Program-made: the position numbers and the translations under genes | The notes under the pieces: model-generated | The model's database searches: none | Seen by the model: the letters and a program-made list of their open reading frames with translations, nothing else | What the model was told of the DNA's origin: nothing | Shown here: piece after piece, positions 1 through 11,338 of the stretch | How the letters are laid out: each line of letters starts with the position of its first letter | Position numbering within the stretch: position 1 is the stretch's first letter | Assembly (NCBI GenBank): GCA_037576215.1 | Contig: JBANDB010000019.1 | Coordinates: 565,501 to 629,500, forward strand | Reading direction: 5' to 3' | From: Armillaria gallica | Lineage: Eukaryota > Basidiomycota > Agaricomycetes > Agaricales > Physalacriaceae | Length of the DNA stretch: 64,000 nt

Positions 1-3000
1 TTCAGCAGAGATGAGCTCTTTGATCAAATCATCAAACCACTGAGGTCGATCTCACACCACCGGTCATTGCAGCCTCTTTACAGGAACATTTTCCTTGCCA
101 GTGGGCATGGGCAGTTTTTGAATGTGGCAATCCAGTACATTGTTTCCTAAAGAAGTGCATCCATTGTCATCACTGTGAACTGGAGCATGCAAGCTGTCCA
201 TGGCATTTGTAGGTTGCATAGATGGAGATTCATCATGCCAGGACATTTCCAATGGTTCCAGATTCTTCTTGCCAAGAATCCTACTGCATGAAGTATTCCT
301 CTTCTCTTGATGTCATTGTCACCAATATATCATGCAGTGACTTGAACTCTGAGTGTGGTGAACAGGTCCACATGTCATTGACAGCATCAGTCCAGGCCTC
401 AAGCTCAATATCTATGGCAGAGGCACCAGCACATCAGCTACCCTGAATCACCAAAGGAGCTGAGGAAGGAGTTAAATTGGGTGAAGAGAGGCTAAGCTTG
501 ATCCCTGCTATAGAGTTATCCACTACAGGCTTGCTACCCTGAACTGATATCATGCCATGGGATATAGGTGCTGGCAAGAAAGATGTTTCCATCTCAGAGC
601 ATAGATGAGCCACAGCTTTGCCTCCCTGAGCTGCTGAAGGAGAGACTGGTGGAGGCCAGTGATTCTTCTCAGTTTGCACAACTGATTCCAGTGCAATGTA
701 AATATCCATGCCACTGATGATGGAATGGATATTGATGGTCAACCTTTGCAGCTTGACTTTTTTCTTTTTCTTGGAATCTTCTGCTAGGGACATCATGGCC
801 ATGGTCTTGAAAGCCTGATTGATGGCTGGGGGAGATTGAGAGGACTTTGAGGATAGGCTCTGACTGGCCGATAATGGATTAGTACTACAAAAGGATTCAA
901 TAGGGGGAATTGGCCATGGTGGTCATGGCACAATGAAATTGGCTGATAGTGAGTCCATAGAGAGCTTCATGGGTGAAGAAGAATCACTGTTAGCGGAGGA
1001 GTTGTTATCACAAATATGTGGTGGTGGTAAAGAGTCACATGGTTCCTACTAGAACCTGGGTGGATCTGTGGAAAGACCTGGGTCTGGGTTTTCAATTTAT
1101 TAAAAAGTCAGACCTGTGGGTTAACAGGTCCAGGTTTCTAAACAGGTCTGGGTCATTGCATTCTGAGATGGTTCTACCCATGGGTGACCTGCCTGGGGCC
1201 CATGCATTCTTCATAGATAAAATATGTGGTCTCTAAGAGGACTGAGAGGTCAAAAAAACATGAAAAACTCGCAATAAAAACATGTAAATTCAGTTTAATA
1301 CAGGTATAATTACTCAGGGAGTTGTTGGATCAATTATCGGAGATCATATTCGAATTCCATGACCCAGAAAACCCTTAGACAAGCCTTCAAACGATTTATG
1401 GGGCATGTCTGTGAACTGGTAAATGAGAAGTAAAAGACTGAAAAATATAACAAAGTCGCTCCAGATGCCTGCGGTGCCTCAGGATCGACTCCGTATATTG
1501 ATCGGTGACTATAATCGCATTCTACACTATTGAAAACATATAAATGCCTACAGAGGCCTTGGATTTGGCTCATGTGTAGCCTGTCACAATAAATTGAAAA
1601 AGATCAAGAAATGAAGAAAAAGTTTCAGACACTTACCACAGCTTGAGATCATTCCTGATTTATGATCGGATGCCAGAATCAAATTATGACATCAGAAACA
1701 CTTTACCACTGATTCAAATAATTTTTTCATGATGAAGCTCACTGAGAAAAAAAGAGATGAATAACTGAAACTAATATGAAAATAGTTTCCAATGGCTATT
1801 TTGGATCAGGGAGACATCTAATCATAAATCTGATGAGATATTCGGATTCAGTGACCTCGAAAACCCCCATAGGCATATGCTAGGTGTATAAAACCCATAT
1901 GCACCTGTTGCAAACCTGGACCCGCACCTGTAAGACCTGGGTCTGGGTACAGGTCCCAGGTCAGGCATTTTGGTACCTAGGACCCAGCAGGTCTGGTTCA
2001 GGTGCACCCAGGTAGGAAACTGTGTGACTATTTAGGTGGTGGTATGGAAGTTGACATAAGAAAGTCTATTAAGTTTGTCTCATAGCAGCTGCCTGAGATA
2101 GCAATGTCTGGTGTGTCCATAGAGAGGGTGAACTCATCCATCCAGGATATGTCTGTCCCTGAGAGCAAGCAGTCATAAAATTTTGCCATTTGAGAGCCAG
2201 ACAAAACAGCACTTTCGGTATTGGAGCTTGACACAAGTGGAAGAGGGGGGGAAAGTGTTGCTACAAGTAAAGTGAGCACTTGATATCATTGTAGATGAGC
2301 TGGAACTCACCATTATCATCAGTGGAAGCTTTTGATGAAGAAGTATCACTTTGCAAGATGGCTTTCACAGCATTGGCATCGAATAGCCTTGTGTCAACAG
2401 AATCCACAGCATTGTCTCCATCAGCCTCTTCTTCATTGCAGGTTTCTTCACCAGTTGTCACTGTTATCACTGGATTCCTCATCCTCATCTGTTCAATTTT
2501 TATATTAGCTTGAGGCTGGACTGAAACTGAAGGAGGTGTATGGCTGGCAGCCTTGCTATCAACCTCAATGTCAGGATAAAGGGCACAACACTCATGCTCC
2601 TCTGAGGCTGAAAAAATCGTTAGCAGATAATAACATTGAGAAATATAGGCCTCACAGTAAATCATGTGCAGATATTCAATGAAGGGCCTCATGACCACTT
2701 CACCATAGCAGGAATAGACCACATCTAAGGAGGGTTTAGTCATATCATCCAATATTTAGTAACTACCACTGGAAACAGAAAAAATAAGTGGCAGAATATG
2801 AGGATAGCCAAGAAAGCATACTTTAGTGATTGTATGCTGCCTCTGGCAGTTGAGTTCAGGCCACCTCCCTGAACAGAGAAAGTCCAGCTGGTGCATCCAG
2901 AGAGCTTGTGAAAAAAGAAGTCAAGTTGGGATTTCAAATCATCAATGGATCTATGATAAGACAACAATTAGATCATAATCGAGATGAGATTTGGGGAGAG

Positions 3001-3720
3001 ATTACTGGGCCAGCAGTTGTGGAGTCCTGGCATCCTTGGTAGTATCCAGGCATTGTTTATTGAATCGCCTCTGTTCTTTGTGAGTGGTATGGTGATACTT
3101 CTCCCTCACTATCTCAGACTCTTGGTTAAAGAGCAGTTGAGCAAGCAATCTCCACACTGTTAAGTGTTCACCATGAGAAAGTACTGGCTCCAACTCCATG
3201 GCCTCCAGTCACCTTTTCAGGGTGCAATTGATGACCTGCTTTACCAGCTCTTTGTAGTGTGGTTTGCTGGTGCACTGTTTTCACATATAAATCTCAATAC
3301 CTTGTTGAGCACATCTCAGTTTGCCAACAAGGTTTGATGGTTAGGAGTGAGGGTATCATACAGAGATGGTCATACCTAGGTGCCAAAGTTTTGCTTGGTG
3401 ATTATACATAAAGTTGTACACTTTCTAAGATAATAAGTTAAATTGCATTAATAGAAGTGGATTGGTGTAAACCTTCTTTATCATCTCCTAAGCAGCCCCA
3501 ACCTGTTTTTGGTCCATGCTGGGATCATCTTGGCCTAGAATGGGAAACAGACATAGAAATTTGTTGTATATTTGGAACCACGTCTTGAACTGATTCAAAG
3601 TAGCCTGCCCAGTAATGAAAATAGTGTAAAGGAGTCCTGTAAGCAGAGCCTTTTCAGCAGCTTTGAAGCCATGTTTGACTTTAGTTGGCATCTCTTCGAC
3701 CATCTGTTGCAAAAAGCAGA
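1..3720 (-). pseudogene. Decayed hypothetical gene of an expanded agaricomycete family, split by a 1-kb element
   Basis: Minus-strand coding pieces lie at 3712-3488, 3199-3002, 2752-2261, 2279-2045, about 1020-434 and 252-1, and the gene runs off the left edge. Visible traits are a segment YGEVVMRPFIEYL near 2,690, an acidic Ser/Thr-rich middle, a KKKKKVKLQRL basic patch near 750, and RPQWFDDLIKELIS at the left edge. The last resembles the 'W/RP-x-W' start of the C-terminal domain in the gene at 29.9-32.2 kb, so both may belong to one large agaricomycete family of unknown function. Several stops and frameshifts break it. The element at 1,030-2,035 interrupts it, and deleting that element plus one flanking 9-bp repeat rejoins the frame (STSIPP continues into HICDNNSS). 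Exon joins are my reading; family membership is inferred from motifs only. Confidence 0.4.
1030..2035. mobile_element. Non-autonomous DNA transposon (about 1.0 kb) with inverted ends and 8-9 bp target duplication
   Basis: The left end (AGTCACATGGTTCCTACT, from 1,033) is matched in inverted orientation by the right end (GGTAGGAAACTGTGTGACT, to 2,029). Both subterminal regions are packed with repeats of the CCTGGGT / AGGTCTGGGT type in opposite orientation, as is common for transposase-binding subterminal repeats. GTGGTGGTA occurs directly outside both ends (1,021-1,029 and 2,036-2,044). Removing the element and one copy restores the reading frame of the minus-strand gene, which supports a true target duplication. 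An 8-bp duplication would fit hAT-type mobilisation, but no transposase is encoded. A diverged direct repeat of about 50 bp lies inside (about 1,338-1,375 and 1,836-1,875). Confidence 0.65.
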
Positions 3721-3927
3721 TCAGTTTTAAACTTTAGGGTCAAAAGAATACTTACAACTAAAGATGGCGACTAAGAATTTGAAAGAAGTGTTATGTCATT
3801 CGACTATCTCACTTTGGCCTTTTATTCTCATGCTGGCATTTCCTGGCAGCCACAGATGAACCTTATTTCGTGAACTTTATCCTACTATACAGTCACTTGT
3901 ATAAATTGCAGGGGCTCTGGCACTCTA

Positions 3928-4637
3928 GTGTCTCTTACCCACAAAATGTCCAACTCATCCACTGTAGAATCACAAGCTGAACTCCAAGGCTTGTTAATCA
4001 CTGTGCTTGCCAGTATGGGCCAGATCAGTGAGTCATCACTTGTGCCTTTCTCAGTGGCTATCACTGATCATGATTGTGGCATCATCCAGACTCTCCAAGT
4101 TCTGGGTTGCTCTGTAAGCCTCAATCCTGCACTTTGCTTCCAACTCACTGACATCCTTCAAGCAAACCCAATTATCCTCCCACCTGAAGCATACACAGTC
4201 ATTCCACCCATAGCATTGACTGTTGAGTCCACCTCCACCTTTTCCACCTTTGCCCCCCTTGTTTTTTTGCACTGGTTGTGGTGCTCTTAACAATGCATCC
4301 CCACATATGGAGGTGCCCTGGTACCTGGTGACCCAAGGTCTGGCTGTTGGTGTAATTCAAGGAGTGTAAGTCTGTCCTGCCTTTGCACTGGTGTTACACT
4401 CATGTTGATATTGCATTCAGCCACAATATACACCTGCTCACCCTTGGTGTCAGCAGCACCTCCTACACCTGGCACTCCAATGAACATGCCATTGTTGACA
4501 CCTTCAACACTGCCTTGGCTTATGGCAGTGTCATGGTGGTTGCACCTCCAATTTCAGCTGTCGCTCCCACTCCAGCCATTCCCGTTGCTGCAGCTGACAA
4601 TGCCACAGATATTGATGCTGTTGACAATGACACTTGA
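3928..4637 (+). pseudogene. Remnant with RNase H1 N-terminal-like domain
   Basis: After a Pro-rich stretch the frame from 4,268 reads CTGCGALNNA, then PWYLVTQGLAVGVIQGV. An intron (4,366-4,420, GTAAGT...TTCAG, 55 bp) precedes an exon with the continuation TFNTALAYGSVMVV and a Pro/Ala/Asp tail ending in TGA at 4,635-4,637. The W-Y-x-V-x-x-G...VG-V...A...A-x-x-x-G-x-V spacing is that of the RNase H1 N-terminal (caulimovirus viroplasmin-like) hybrid-binding domain, found in many agaricomycete hypothetical proteins behind a short C-x2-C motif. The upstream ORF (3,928 onward, ILPPEAYTVIPP) is out of frame with it, with a probable frameshift in the C6/T7 homopolymers near 4,250-4,267. No catalytic RNase H domain follows, so a nucleic-acid-binding role is inference. 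Confidence 0.55.
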
Positions 4638-5253
4638 AGACTTGGAGTAAGGAGTGTAGGCCTCAGCCAGCTATAAAATATTTTGGTACTTTCTTTCAGA
4701 CTTTTTTGTGCTACTATAGCTCTGTACCGTACTTGATCCAAAAACTCTACATACCTAGTTATCATAGTAATCATACCTGTGAAAATGTACATTCTGATGC
4801 ATGCCTTTCCTCTCATTGAGCCAGACTAAATTTGCAAATGGATAAAACAGAATCTTCTTCAACATAACCTGGTTATTAAAATGTTTGCAATCATGTACAT
4901 GTGCTGATTGATCATGGGACTGGGAGAAAATAACAATGGGATTGTAAACACCATGTAATCATAAACGAAGATGGGACTATAAATGAGAATTGGGCCATAA
5001 ATGAGGGTGGGGTCATAAACAAGGATGCAATTGTAAATGAGGATGGCATCATAAACTTTGCCTATGGAAGGATGGGGTCATTGATGAAGATGTCATGGGA
5101 TTTGGCAAGTGCATGGATTATGATCAAAAAATTTGGGCTTATTCTTTGCTGAAATCAATAACATTTGAGAAACCAGTACAATTAATCATTGTGGTTGTTG
5201 ATACATGAGTTTGGCTTTTCTATGCTTGCATATTAGCTCCATGGGATCCTCTA

Positions 5254-5550
5254 TCACCTCCACTTCCAGTTCAAGAATCCATCCATACAGATGCTCCACA
5301 TTTTCCCACACATTTCTGACCCTTTGGGCTGCTGTCCTTCACCTACATGGTGGATGATTCCAAACAGATATTTATGCAAGTGGCATTGCATCAAATCAAA
5401 CTCAGCGGTCTGTAGATGAAAAACAGCAGAGATACTATCAACAAATCTGCTGTCTTGTGCAAAAATCTGTTGTAAAGTCACAAAAAGACCCTCCACATAA
5501 GCAGTGGGAGGGTCAATTTGTCTTTTGTACCCTTTCAGACTTTGTAGCAT
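5254..5550 (-). CDS. Hypothetical ORF, 98 codons, unrecognised
   Basis: An open frame with balanced composition (DPPTAYVEGLFVTLQQIF, HLQTAEFDLMQCHLHKY) ends at 5,254. It has no motif I can name and no clear partner exon. It may be an exon of a decayed gene of the same type as the flanking hypothetical families, or chance. Included because it is longer than its surroundings and reads like protein. Confidence 0.2.
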   Translation of the reverse strand: MLQSLKGYKRQIDPPTAYVEGLFVTLQQIFAQDSRFVDSISAVFHLQTAEFDLMQCHLHKYLFGIIHHVGEGQQPKGSEMCGKMWSICMDGFLNWKWR

Positions 5551-7586
5551 GTGAGCTAATCATGTAGAATGAACTGTGGTCTGTGTTGCCATCAGTGTGT
5601 CAAATGAATAGGAGAGCTGGGTTGCTTCAGCAATGTAATAGTTGATATCATAATTCCTCCCAGGTCATTTGCAAGATGGATGGTGTTGATCGATGTGAGG
5701 TGAAGGTCACTCATCTGCCAAAGCCGCCTCTTGTTGTACTGAGATGGTGGCTACAACAGTGTGTATAGAGAGTCTGTCCCCTGTAACCATTTCCATGTGG
5801 GGGAAACTTGGTCCTTCATCTGCCTTCTCTTGACCCAGGTCTGTGGTAGAGGACACCGGTGGAGATTGTCCATTCAGGTGTCAGGTTTTCTTTGCTTGTC
5901 TGTGGTGGGCCAGTATTTTTTCTCTATTTCTGAAATATAGTTTGGTTTATAACCACTAGGCATGGAAAAGTTCATACTTCAGGTAGCATTTTCAACTCCT
6001 CACTGGACCTTTCTCCCTTTCTTCTATAGATCACAGAGCACCTCATGCTGCACAGAAAGGCTTTTATCTATGCTAATTAGTAATTGAGTGGATTGCACAC
6101 AGAATGCTTATTAGCATAGACACTTATAGAGCCATATATGACTGGTTTGCACAGCTAGGTCATACACTGCCATATCTTATTTTGGTCAACTGGCTCATTT
6201 TGAGTGCCAGTTGCATATGCAACTCAATTTCCTGGACCTGTGCTCACTAGGTGGGTCAGGAAAAAGGTGAACTAGATATGAAAAAGATATTCAAACCCAT
6301 ATCAGATGGTAGCCTGATATGGTGCTACCAACAATAGATAGATCCAATGTCAAATTTCTGGATTACTTTTTTTAATTTATTCCAATTGACCAGTAGCTGT
6401 GGCAAAATATTTAACACCACCTGGGATTCAACTTATGTCACACCACCAATACAAGATAATAGACAAACACTCTAACAGCTACACCAACAAGCCATATAAA
6501 TTGTGCACATCTGGTAGTATATGTAGAGTCTAGTACTTAATATTTTAGAAATAAATAAAAAAGCTGCCTATACACTGGGCATGGTGGGTGCAGGTATTGA
6601 TAGTGGACATTGCATGTGTCATCAATGGTAGCATGGCATTCATATATGTCCAAGTGAATGGTTTCAGGGTGCTCAGATAGGACAGGGCACTGGGGGATGA
6701 AGGAGAGGGCCAGGAGGTGTCAGTGCCCTTTTGATAGTGATAGCATGGTCCCAGGTAAAAAAAGACCTCACCATTGGATTCCCCACCATTGAAAATGAGG
6801 ATTACAAGGATGGAGTGGTGGTCACTACACTGTAGGGGTAGTTATAGGGTGGAAATGATGGAGATGGGGATGAGGTGGCAATGCCTGGCAATGAGAGCAT
6901 CAGGGGCAGTGATGCACAGCAGGGTCATGTTCCCCCACCCAAATAATGGGGGATACATGACTATGAAGTGTATGGAGTGTGTGGGTGGAGTGGGGTATGC
7001 TGATGTTGGATATGGGTGGGGTAGGTGGTAATTATTGTATGGCTGTAATTTGGGGAGGGTTCAGTATGCTCTAGGGTCCTTCTGCAACATCTAAAAGGTT
7101 GTGGCTGTCATTGTTATTGTCAGCTATTGGCATCCTGATCTTTATCCTGCCCTCCTCCTCAACATCTCCTACCCTTCAGTGTCCTCTATCCACATTCTCC
7201 TTCTCCAGTATCCTTCCTCAATACAATCCCAAGGCCCACATCAGAGCATTGCTACCCACCTACTGTCATCATCATCATTGTCTTCTTTGTCATTATCATT
7301 GTTATTGGTTTCACCTTCAGTAGACCCTCCTGTGCCAAGATGGTGACCAATATCAAATCCCAGGGTGTAGTAGACACTCTTGTGGTGTATGGAAGCTGTG
7401 GTCAGTGACAATTGGTACTAATCTCGATGCGGGAGGTATTAGGTGGCTTGAGATGGGGGTGAGCCATATATTTGGGACTAATGCAGAGCATGGACAAGTG
7501 TCATCATCAACTTCAATAGTAGAAGTGTCATCATCCTCATTGGTGAGGGTAGGACATTGTCTAGTGTCATTCAAGAGCTTATATGA
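5551..7586. other. About 2 kb without a supported gene
   Basis: Only short frames on both strands. A minus-strand acidic run (NNNDNDKEDNDDDD, near 7,300) and Tyr/Pro/Thr-rich frames between 6,960 and 7,070 suggest remains of a gene, but I could not assemble one. The stretch ends at the terminal repeat of the large transposon. Confidence 0.4.
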
Positions 7587-7943
7587 TAATGAGCCTCTAG
7601 GCTCTGTACACTCAGAATTTGCAGATTTTACCTGCTAATTAATACTACTGTCTCTTCAATGGCCTTTCAGCAAACCAATGGCTGCACACACACTGATACC
7701 ACTTTCATCCTATGGCAACCACTCCGCATGCACTTTGTTTTTCATCTCATCTTGCCACACAGCATAATTGCTATACTTCATCATGGTAAGGCACCTTTGA
7801 TTGATAATTATCCAGAAGCACCTAGTTGATGTGCTCATTGATCACTTAATGAAAATGACATGATAGACATGAGTACCCTCTCAGCTATGACAATTGCAGC
7901 TATGGCAACTACAGACCATGTTTACTAAGGCTGTTACTTTGCC
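7587..7943 (+). repeat. Left terminal region of the large transposon (shared with 59.4-61.1 kb and 57.2-57.3 kb)
   Basis: Begins with TAATGAGCCT followed by a near-palindrome GAGCCTCTAGGCTC. The next about 350 bp match the complement of 60,714-61,096 throughout (for example GCAGCTATGGCAACTACAGA on one side, GCAGCTATGGTAACTACAGA on the other). Many differences are C/T or G/A. The match stops at TTTGCC (7,938-7,943). It contains no coding sequence and is likely the transposase-binding end. Confidence 0.75.
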
Positions 7944-7987
7944 GAGAGTGGGGCAGAAATGAGAAGTCTGAGACAGAATTCATTTAA

Positions 7988-10285
7988 TTGTCCAGTTCTC
8001 TGAATATAGGATTTGCCACATCAACCTCTCATTGCTTCCTCCCCACAGCCTCCCTGCAAGCCATAGCTGAATGTATAGAGCAAGAGGCCCCATCTCTATC
8101 CAATATAACCTTGTCTCAAGTCTTTTGCTTTGTTTCTACTGCCATTCACATCAAGGACAGCATTCTGCTTGCACAAGATTTGAAATTTCAACCAAACAGT
8201 GTTCCAGATTTCCTCCCTCCTGGGGCCACTGAATTCCTCAGCTCTGTTTGTTCAGTATCTCAATCTGATGCTGTTCTTCTATGGCATGCCCTCAGCGACA
8301 CTATTTGGCACTCTGAGGATGATGTTGTCCTTGCAACACTGCACCATCCAGATAGCTATGAAGAAATGTTCCAGAAGCATGGTCTTGCAAAAGGATTTGG
8401 TATGCTTATTGGTCTTTCTTCATATTCAATTGGCTGAACTTGCTTCTAGCATTGACAAAAAGTCTCTGGCCACCATTCAAGACCTGTCAGAACTTGGACT
8501 GCCAGTATTTGTTTAATGGCTGCAAGCTGCATGTCATCAAAGCACCGAGGGTTGTACTTTATACTCAAAGCCAGGGAGTTCTGCCATCATGGGCAATGCA
8601 TTTTAATTGTAAAGGTATGAAGCAAATGCAATGATGGACTGCACTTATCTGATCTATCAATCAATCAAGGTTGCAAACAAATATATTTTCCTGACTACTA
8701 CGTTTCTCTGGGTACTCACCACTACTATCCCTCCAACCAGTCTCTGACCATTGTACAAATTGGTGAGCATCAATATGTTGAGTGGGAGTTGGCTGGAATA
8801 TGGTGAATGCATATAGTTCTTGCCTAGTAGGGCAAATAGTCCTCTATGTTCACTGTTACCTAGTGAACAATGTATAATAGGGTCTCTGCTTCAAATTGCA
8901 CGAATATATACCTCCAATCATTCTGCTCTCATCTTCTGAATGGCTGGCAGTTCAACTCTACCTTAAGCCATCGTCATGTATATGATTCTGTCATTATTTT
9001 TTCACTTCTAGAGCACCACAAGTTTCAAAAGTCAATTCTTAATATACTGCACTCAGGAGAGTGCTGAGATAGGTACACACAGGCTATGAAAGAGAGGAAC
9101 AATCATATATGTCTCTATGGGCAGCCTGAGTGCTGTCACTTTTACAACGGATGTATCAGAATATATCCACCTGGATCACTGCCAAACCATCATAAGTCAT
9201 CCATCTAAATCTCAATGTTTGTTCTGAATTGTGTCTCATCTAGCTGATGGGCTTATTGTTACATCTACCATCATGGATGGGGTAATGATTGGGGGCTGCA
9301 CATGTAAGGCTCATAACTGCCAGGTGAAGCTTGAAAGTGGTCAACATCACTATTGCGAATTCCATAGATATCTTGCAGGGCAATGCCATGTTGTTGGTTG
9401 CATCACTCCTGTATGTGAAGGTCAAAAGACTTGTATAGACCCACAGCATGCAGAAGCTGAGAGGTTGTATACAGAGCAAGGACAAGCACAGTTTCAATTG
9501 AAGGAAAGATTGGAACGAGCTTGTGTGTCACATCAACATAACTCATTGGCCAATGAACCAGATATCAAAGAGCAGTATGACATCAAGGAAAAAGAAATTG
9601 TGGTTGATGTGAATCTCAATGTGGACCTTGATGCTGAGGGAAGGCCCTCATGTCAGATGGAAGGCTATAAAGGTTCAGCACAGAAGCGAGGGCCAAATAA
9701 GGACAAGGTTTGTATTTTGCTTGGCAAGAAAACCTCACACAATGAGTAAGTTCTTGTCAATACATGCAGAATGATTATCTGGCAGGAGACGTTTTACAGT
9801 GCTGAGACAATTCCATCTGCAGTGGTATGGTTTGCTCAAATGTCAGCGGAAGATACTTATTTTATATGCAGGAAATGATCAAATGTGCTTATCGTGATAG
9901 ATACAAGCTGAATCATATCATATTTGACAATAATTGCATGCTTGCAAAGCATGTCAAAGATGATCCATTCTTCAAAGATATCGGGCTCACTGTTGACATC
10001 TTCCACTTCAAATGCAAACACTCTGAAGAGGACAAATTTTGCCAAGAACACTGCAATTCATATGCATTTCCAGAACTGTGTTGAGAAGGTGGGAAAGGAT
10101 GGTATTTCAATACATCTATTGCGGAGCAGACTAACATGTGGTTTGGTGGATACCAGTCAATATGCTGGGAGATGGGAATGACAAAGTATCAATTCTTTTT
10201 AGATGAGATGATTTTACAATGCAACAAAATCACTCATGAGCAGCTCACAAAGAAGGGCTATGCACCTAGATACTGGACATTGTAA
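7988..10285 (+). pseudogene. CxC5/CxC6 KDZ-associated (transposase-like) protein, inactivated
   Basis: Reads through exons 7,988-8,399, 8,450-8,614, 8,670-8,826, 8,881-~9,195, ~9,243-9,824 and 9,872-10,285, with 47-55 bp introns. The N-terminal helical part (SLQAIAECIEQEAPSLS) is followed by a CxC5-type cluster (TCQNLDC ... HFNCKGCKQ), a conserved core (VQIGEHQYVE, NGWQFNSTLS, YGQPECCHF), a CxC6-type cluster (CTCKAHNC ... HYCEFHRYLAGQCHVVGC) and a C-terminal region with DNNC, FHFKCKH, FCQEHCN and YFNTSIAEQTN...GGY. I read the last part as a KDZ-like D...E core, by comparison with SYDIACQW / GEGVE in the KDZ gene at 47.5 kb. In-frame stops at 8,803, 8,825, 9,062, 9,747 and 10,082 break it, and the start codon is TTG where Met is expected. 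It is the likely transposase of the surrounding element (inference). Confidence 0.7.
8400..8449 (+). other. Predicted 50-bp intron in the CxC5/CxC6 gene
   Basis: GTATGC donor, CTGAAC branch-like motif and TTCTAG acceptor. Removing it joins KHGLAKGF to ALTKSLWPP and leads directly into the CxC5 cysteines. Comparable introns in this gene are 8,615-8,669, 8,827-8,880 and 9,825-9,871. Their size is typical of basidiomycetes. Confidence 0.65.
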
Positions 10286-10939
10286 TTGAAAAACACATAT
10301 TATACAAGTCTAATACAAATCTAATGTGAAAGAGAATGAAACAGTGCAGCTACATATCTGAAAGAGACACATCCTCACTATCAACATCCGGATCCAGGGG
10401 CTGGACTGGCAAATCATTCTCACTGTAGTACAGAGATTTCAATATCAGCCTAGGACCCAATTGGTATGACAGCCCATCTGAACTCTCGCCTGAACTCTCC
10501 ATGGTTTCCACACTGCAAGAACACTGTGAATGCTTGATCACCACCCATACAGCAGCACCTGGAATTAAATGGTCTGCCACAAATGCCTTCCACAACTGAC
10601 CCACTTTGTGATAGGCATCTGCTTGATCTGCCACAGTTGTCGCAGTCCACCATTTCTGATTATCGTAAAAAGTTGACCAAGGCCATGCCTGGTCAGGAAA
10701 GCACTTCTTAAAAACCATCCTGACCATCAGCTTCTTTCGAGTGACCAAATCCTTGGGGCAGTTTTTGCACTGATGGAAGCAGTCAACTACATTCTGAGTG
10801 AGATAATCATTGGGCCAGGCCTTGGTCTTCAATAATGGGATAGTCTTCTTCCCACTGTGATTGTGAGAGGGCACTGTGTCGCTGTCGCTGCTGATTTCAA
10901 TGATTTCTGGGCATGTTATTTTTGCCAATGTCTTTTGTG

Positions 10940-10944
10940 GTAAT
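10940..10944. repeat. Copia target-site duplication GTAAT (left)
   Basis: Identical to 15,913-15,917 directly after the right LTR; one copy is needed to restore the host frame. Confidence 0.95.
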
Positions 10945-11147
10945 TGTTGAAGTAGTAGTACGACGCCCTTCATGTCAACCTTACATAATCGTAGCTAGCA
11001 AATATCGGAGATTGAAGGTCAACGCTCTTTAGCTTCTTGACCTTCGTCTCCAGGTATGTATTACTTACTATCTAAATACAATATAGCTTCTTGACCTTCA
11101 TCTCCAGTCTGGCTTATACTCGCTGCGCTAATAACCTGCTCTCAACA
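10945..11147 (+). repeat. Left LTR of copia element (203 bp)
   Basis: Starts TGTTGA, ends CAACA. Contains a 23-bp direct repeat (AGCTTCTTGACCTTC core; 11,031-11,053 and 11,085-11,107, one mismatch) separated by an AT-rich stretch with TAAATACAATATAG. These could be promoter elements of the LTR, which is inference. Confidence 0.96.
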
Positions 11148-11165
11148 GGTTATGGGCCCCGCGCC
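11148..11165 (+). promoter_or_regulatory. Primer-binding site, complementary to the anticodon arm of initiator tRNA-Met
   Basis: GGTTATGGGCCCCGCGCC starts at the first base after the LTR. Its complement contains GGGCCCATAACC, the anticodon stem-loop of eukaryotic initiator tRNA-Met (CAU anticodon), not a tRNA 3' end with CCA. This corresponds to the half-tRNA priming known from Drosophila copia and some related elements. Confidence 0.8.
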
Positions 11166-11338
11166 TTACTAAGCAAAAAAGACCTTTTTTCGTTCCCTCT
11201 CGCGAACCCGTTTATTCGACGTCAACGTCTCGCTCACGGCCTCCCAAGGGACATCAATATCCATTCGGAAGTCGCACCAGTTCCTATCACAAGCCGTTGC
11301 GTTCTCATCAACCCCGGTCTTCTTATTCCCACACCACA

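Noticed and set aside
7568..7577. CATTCAAGAG also occurs at 19,150-19,159, flanking the large transposon, as a possible 10-bp target duplication
   Set aside because: It lies 9 nt outside the left terminal decamer but 20 nt outside the right one. In the 59.4-kb copy, host (hAT) coding sequence reaches almost to the decamer, so the element should end close to it.
11297..11338. Longer copia frame starting at 11,297
   Set aside because: The codon at 11,297 is TTG. The first ATG is at 11,339 and gives a normal Gag start.
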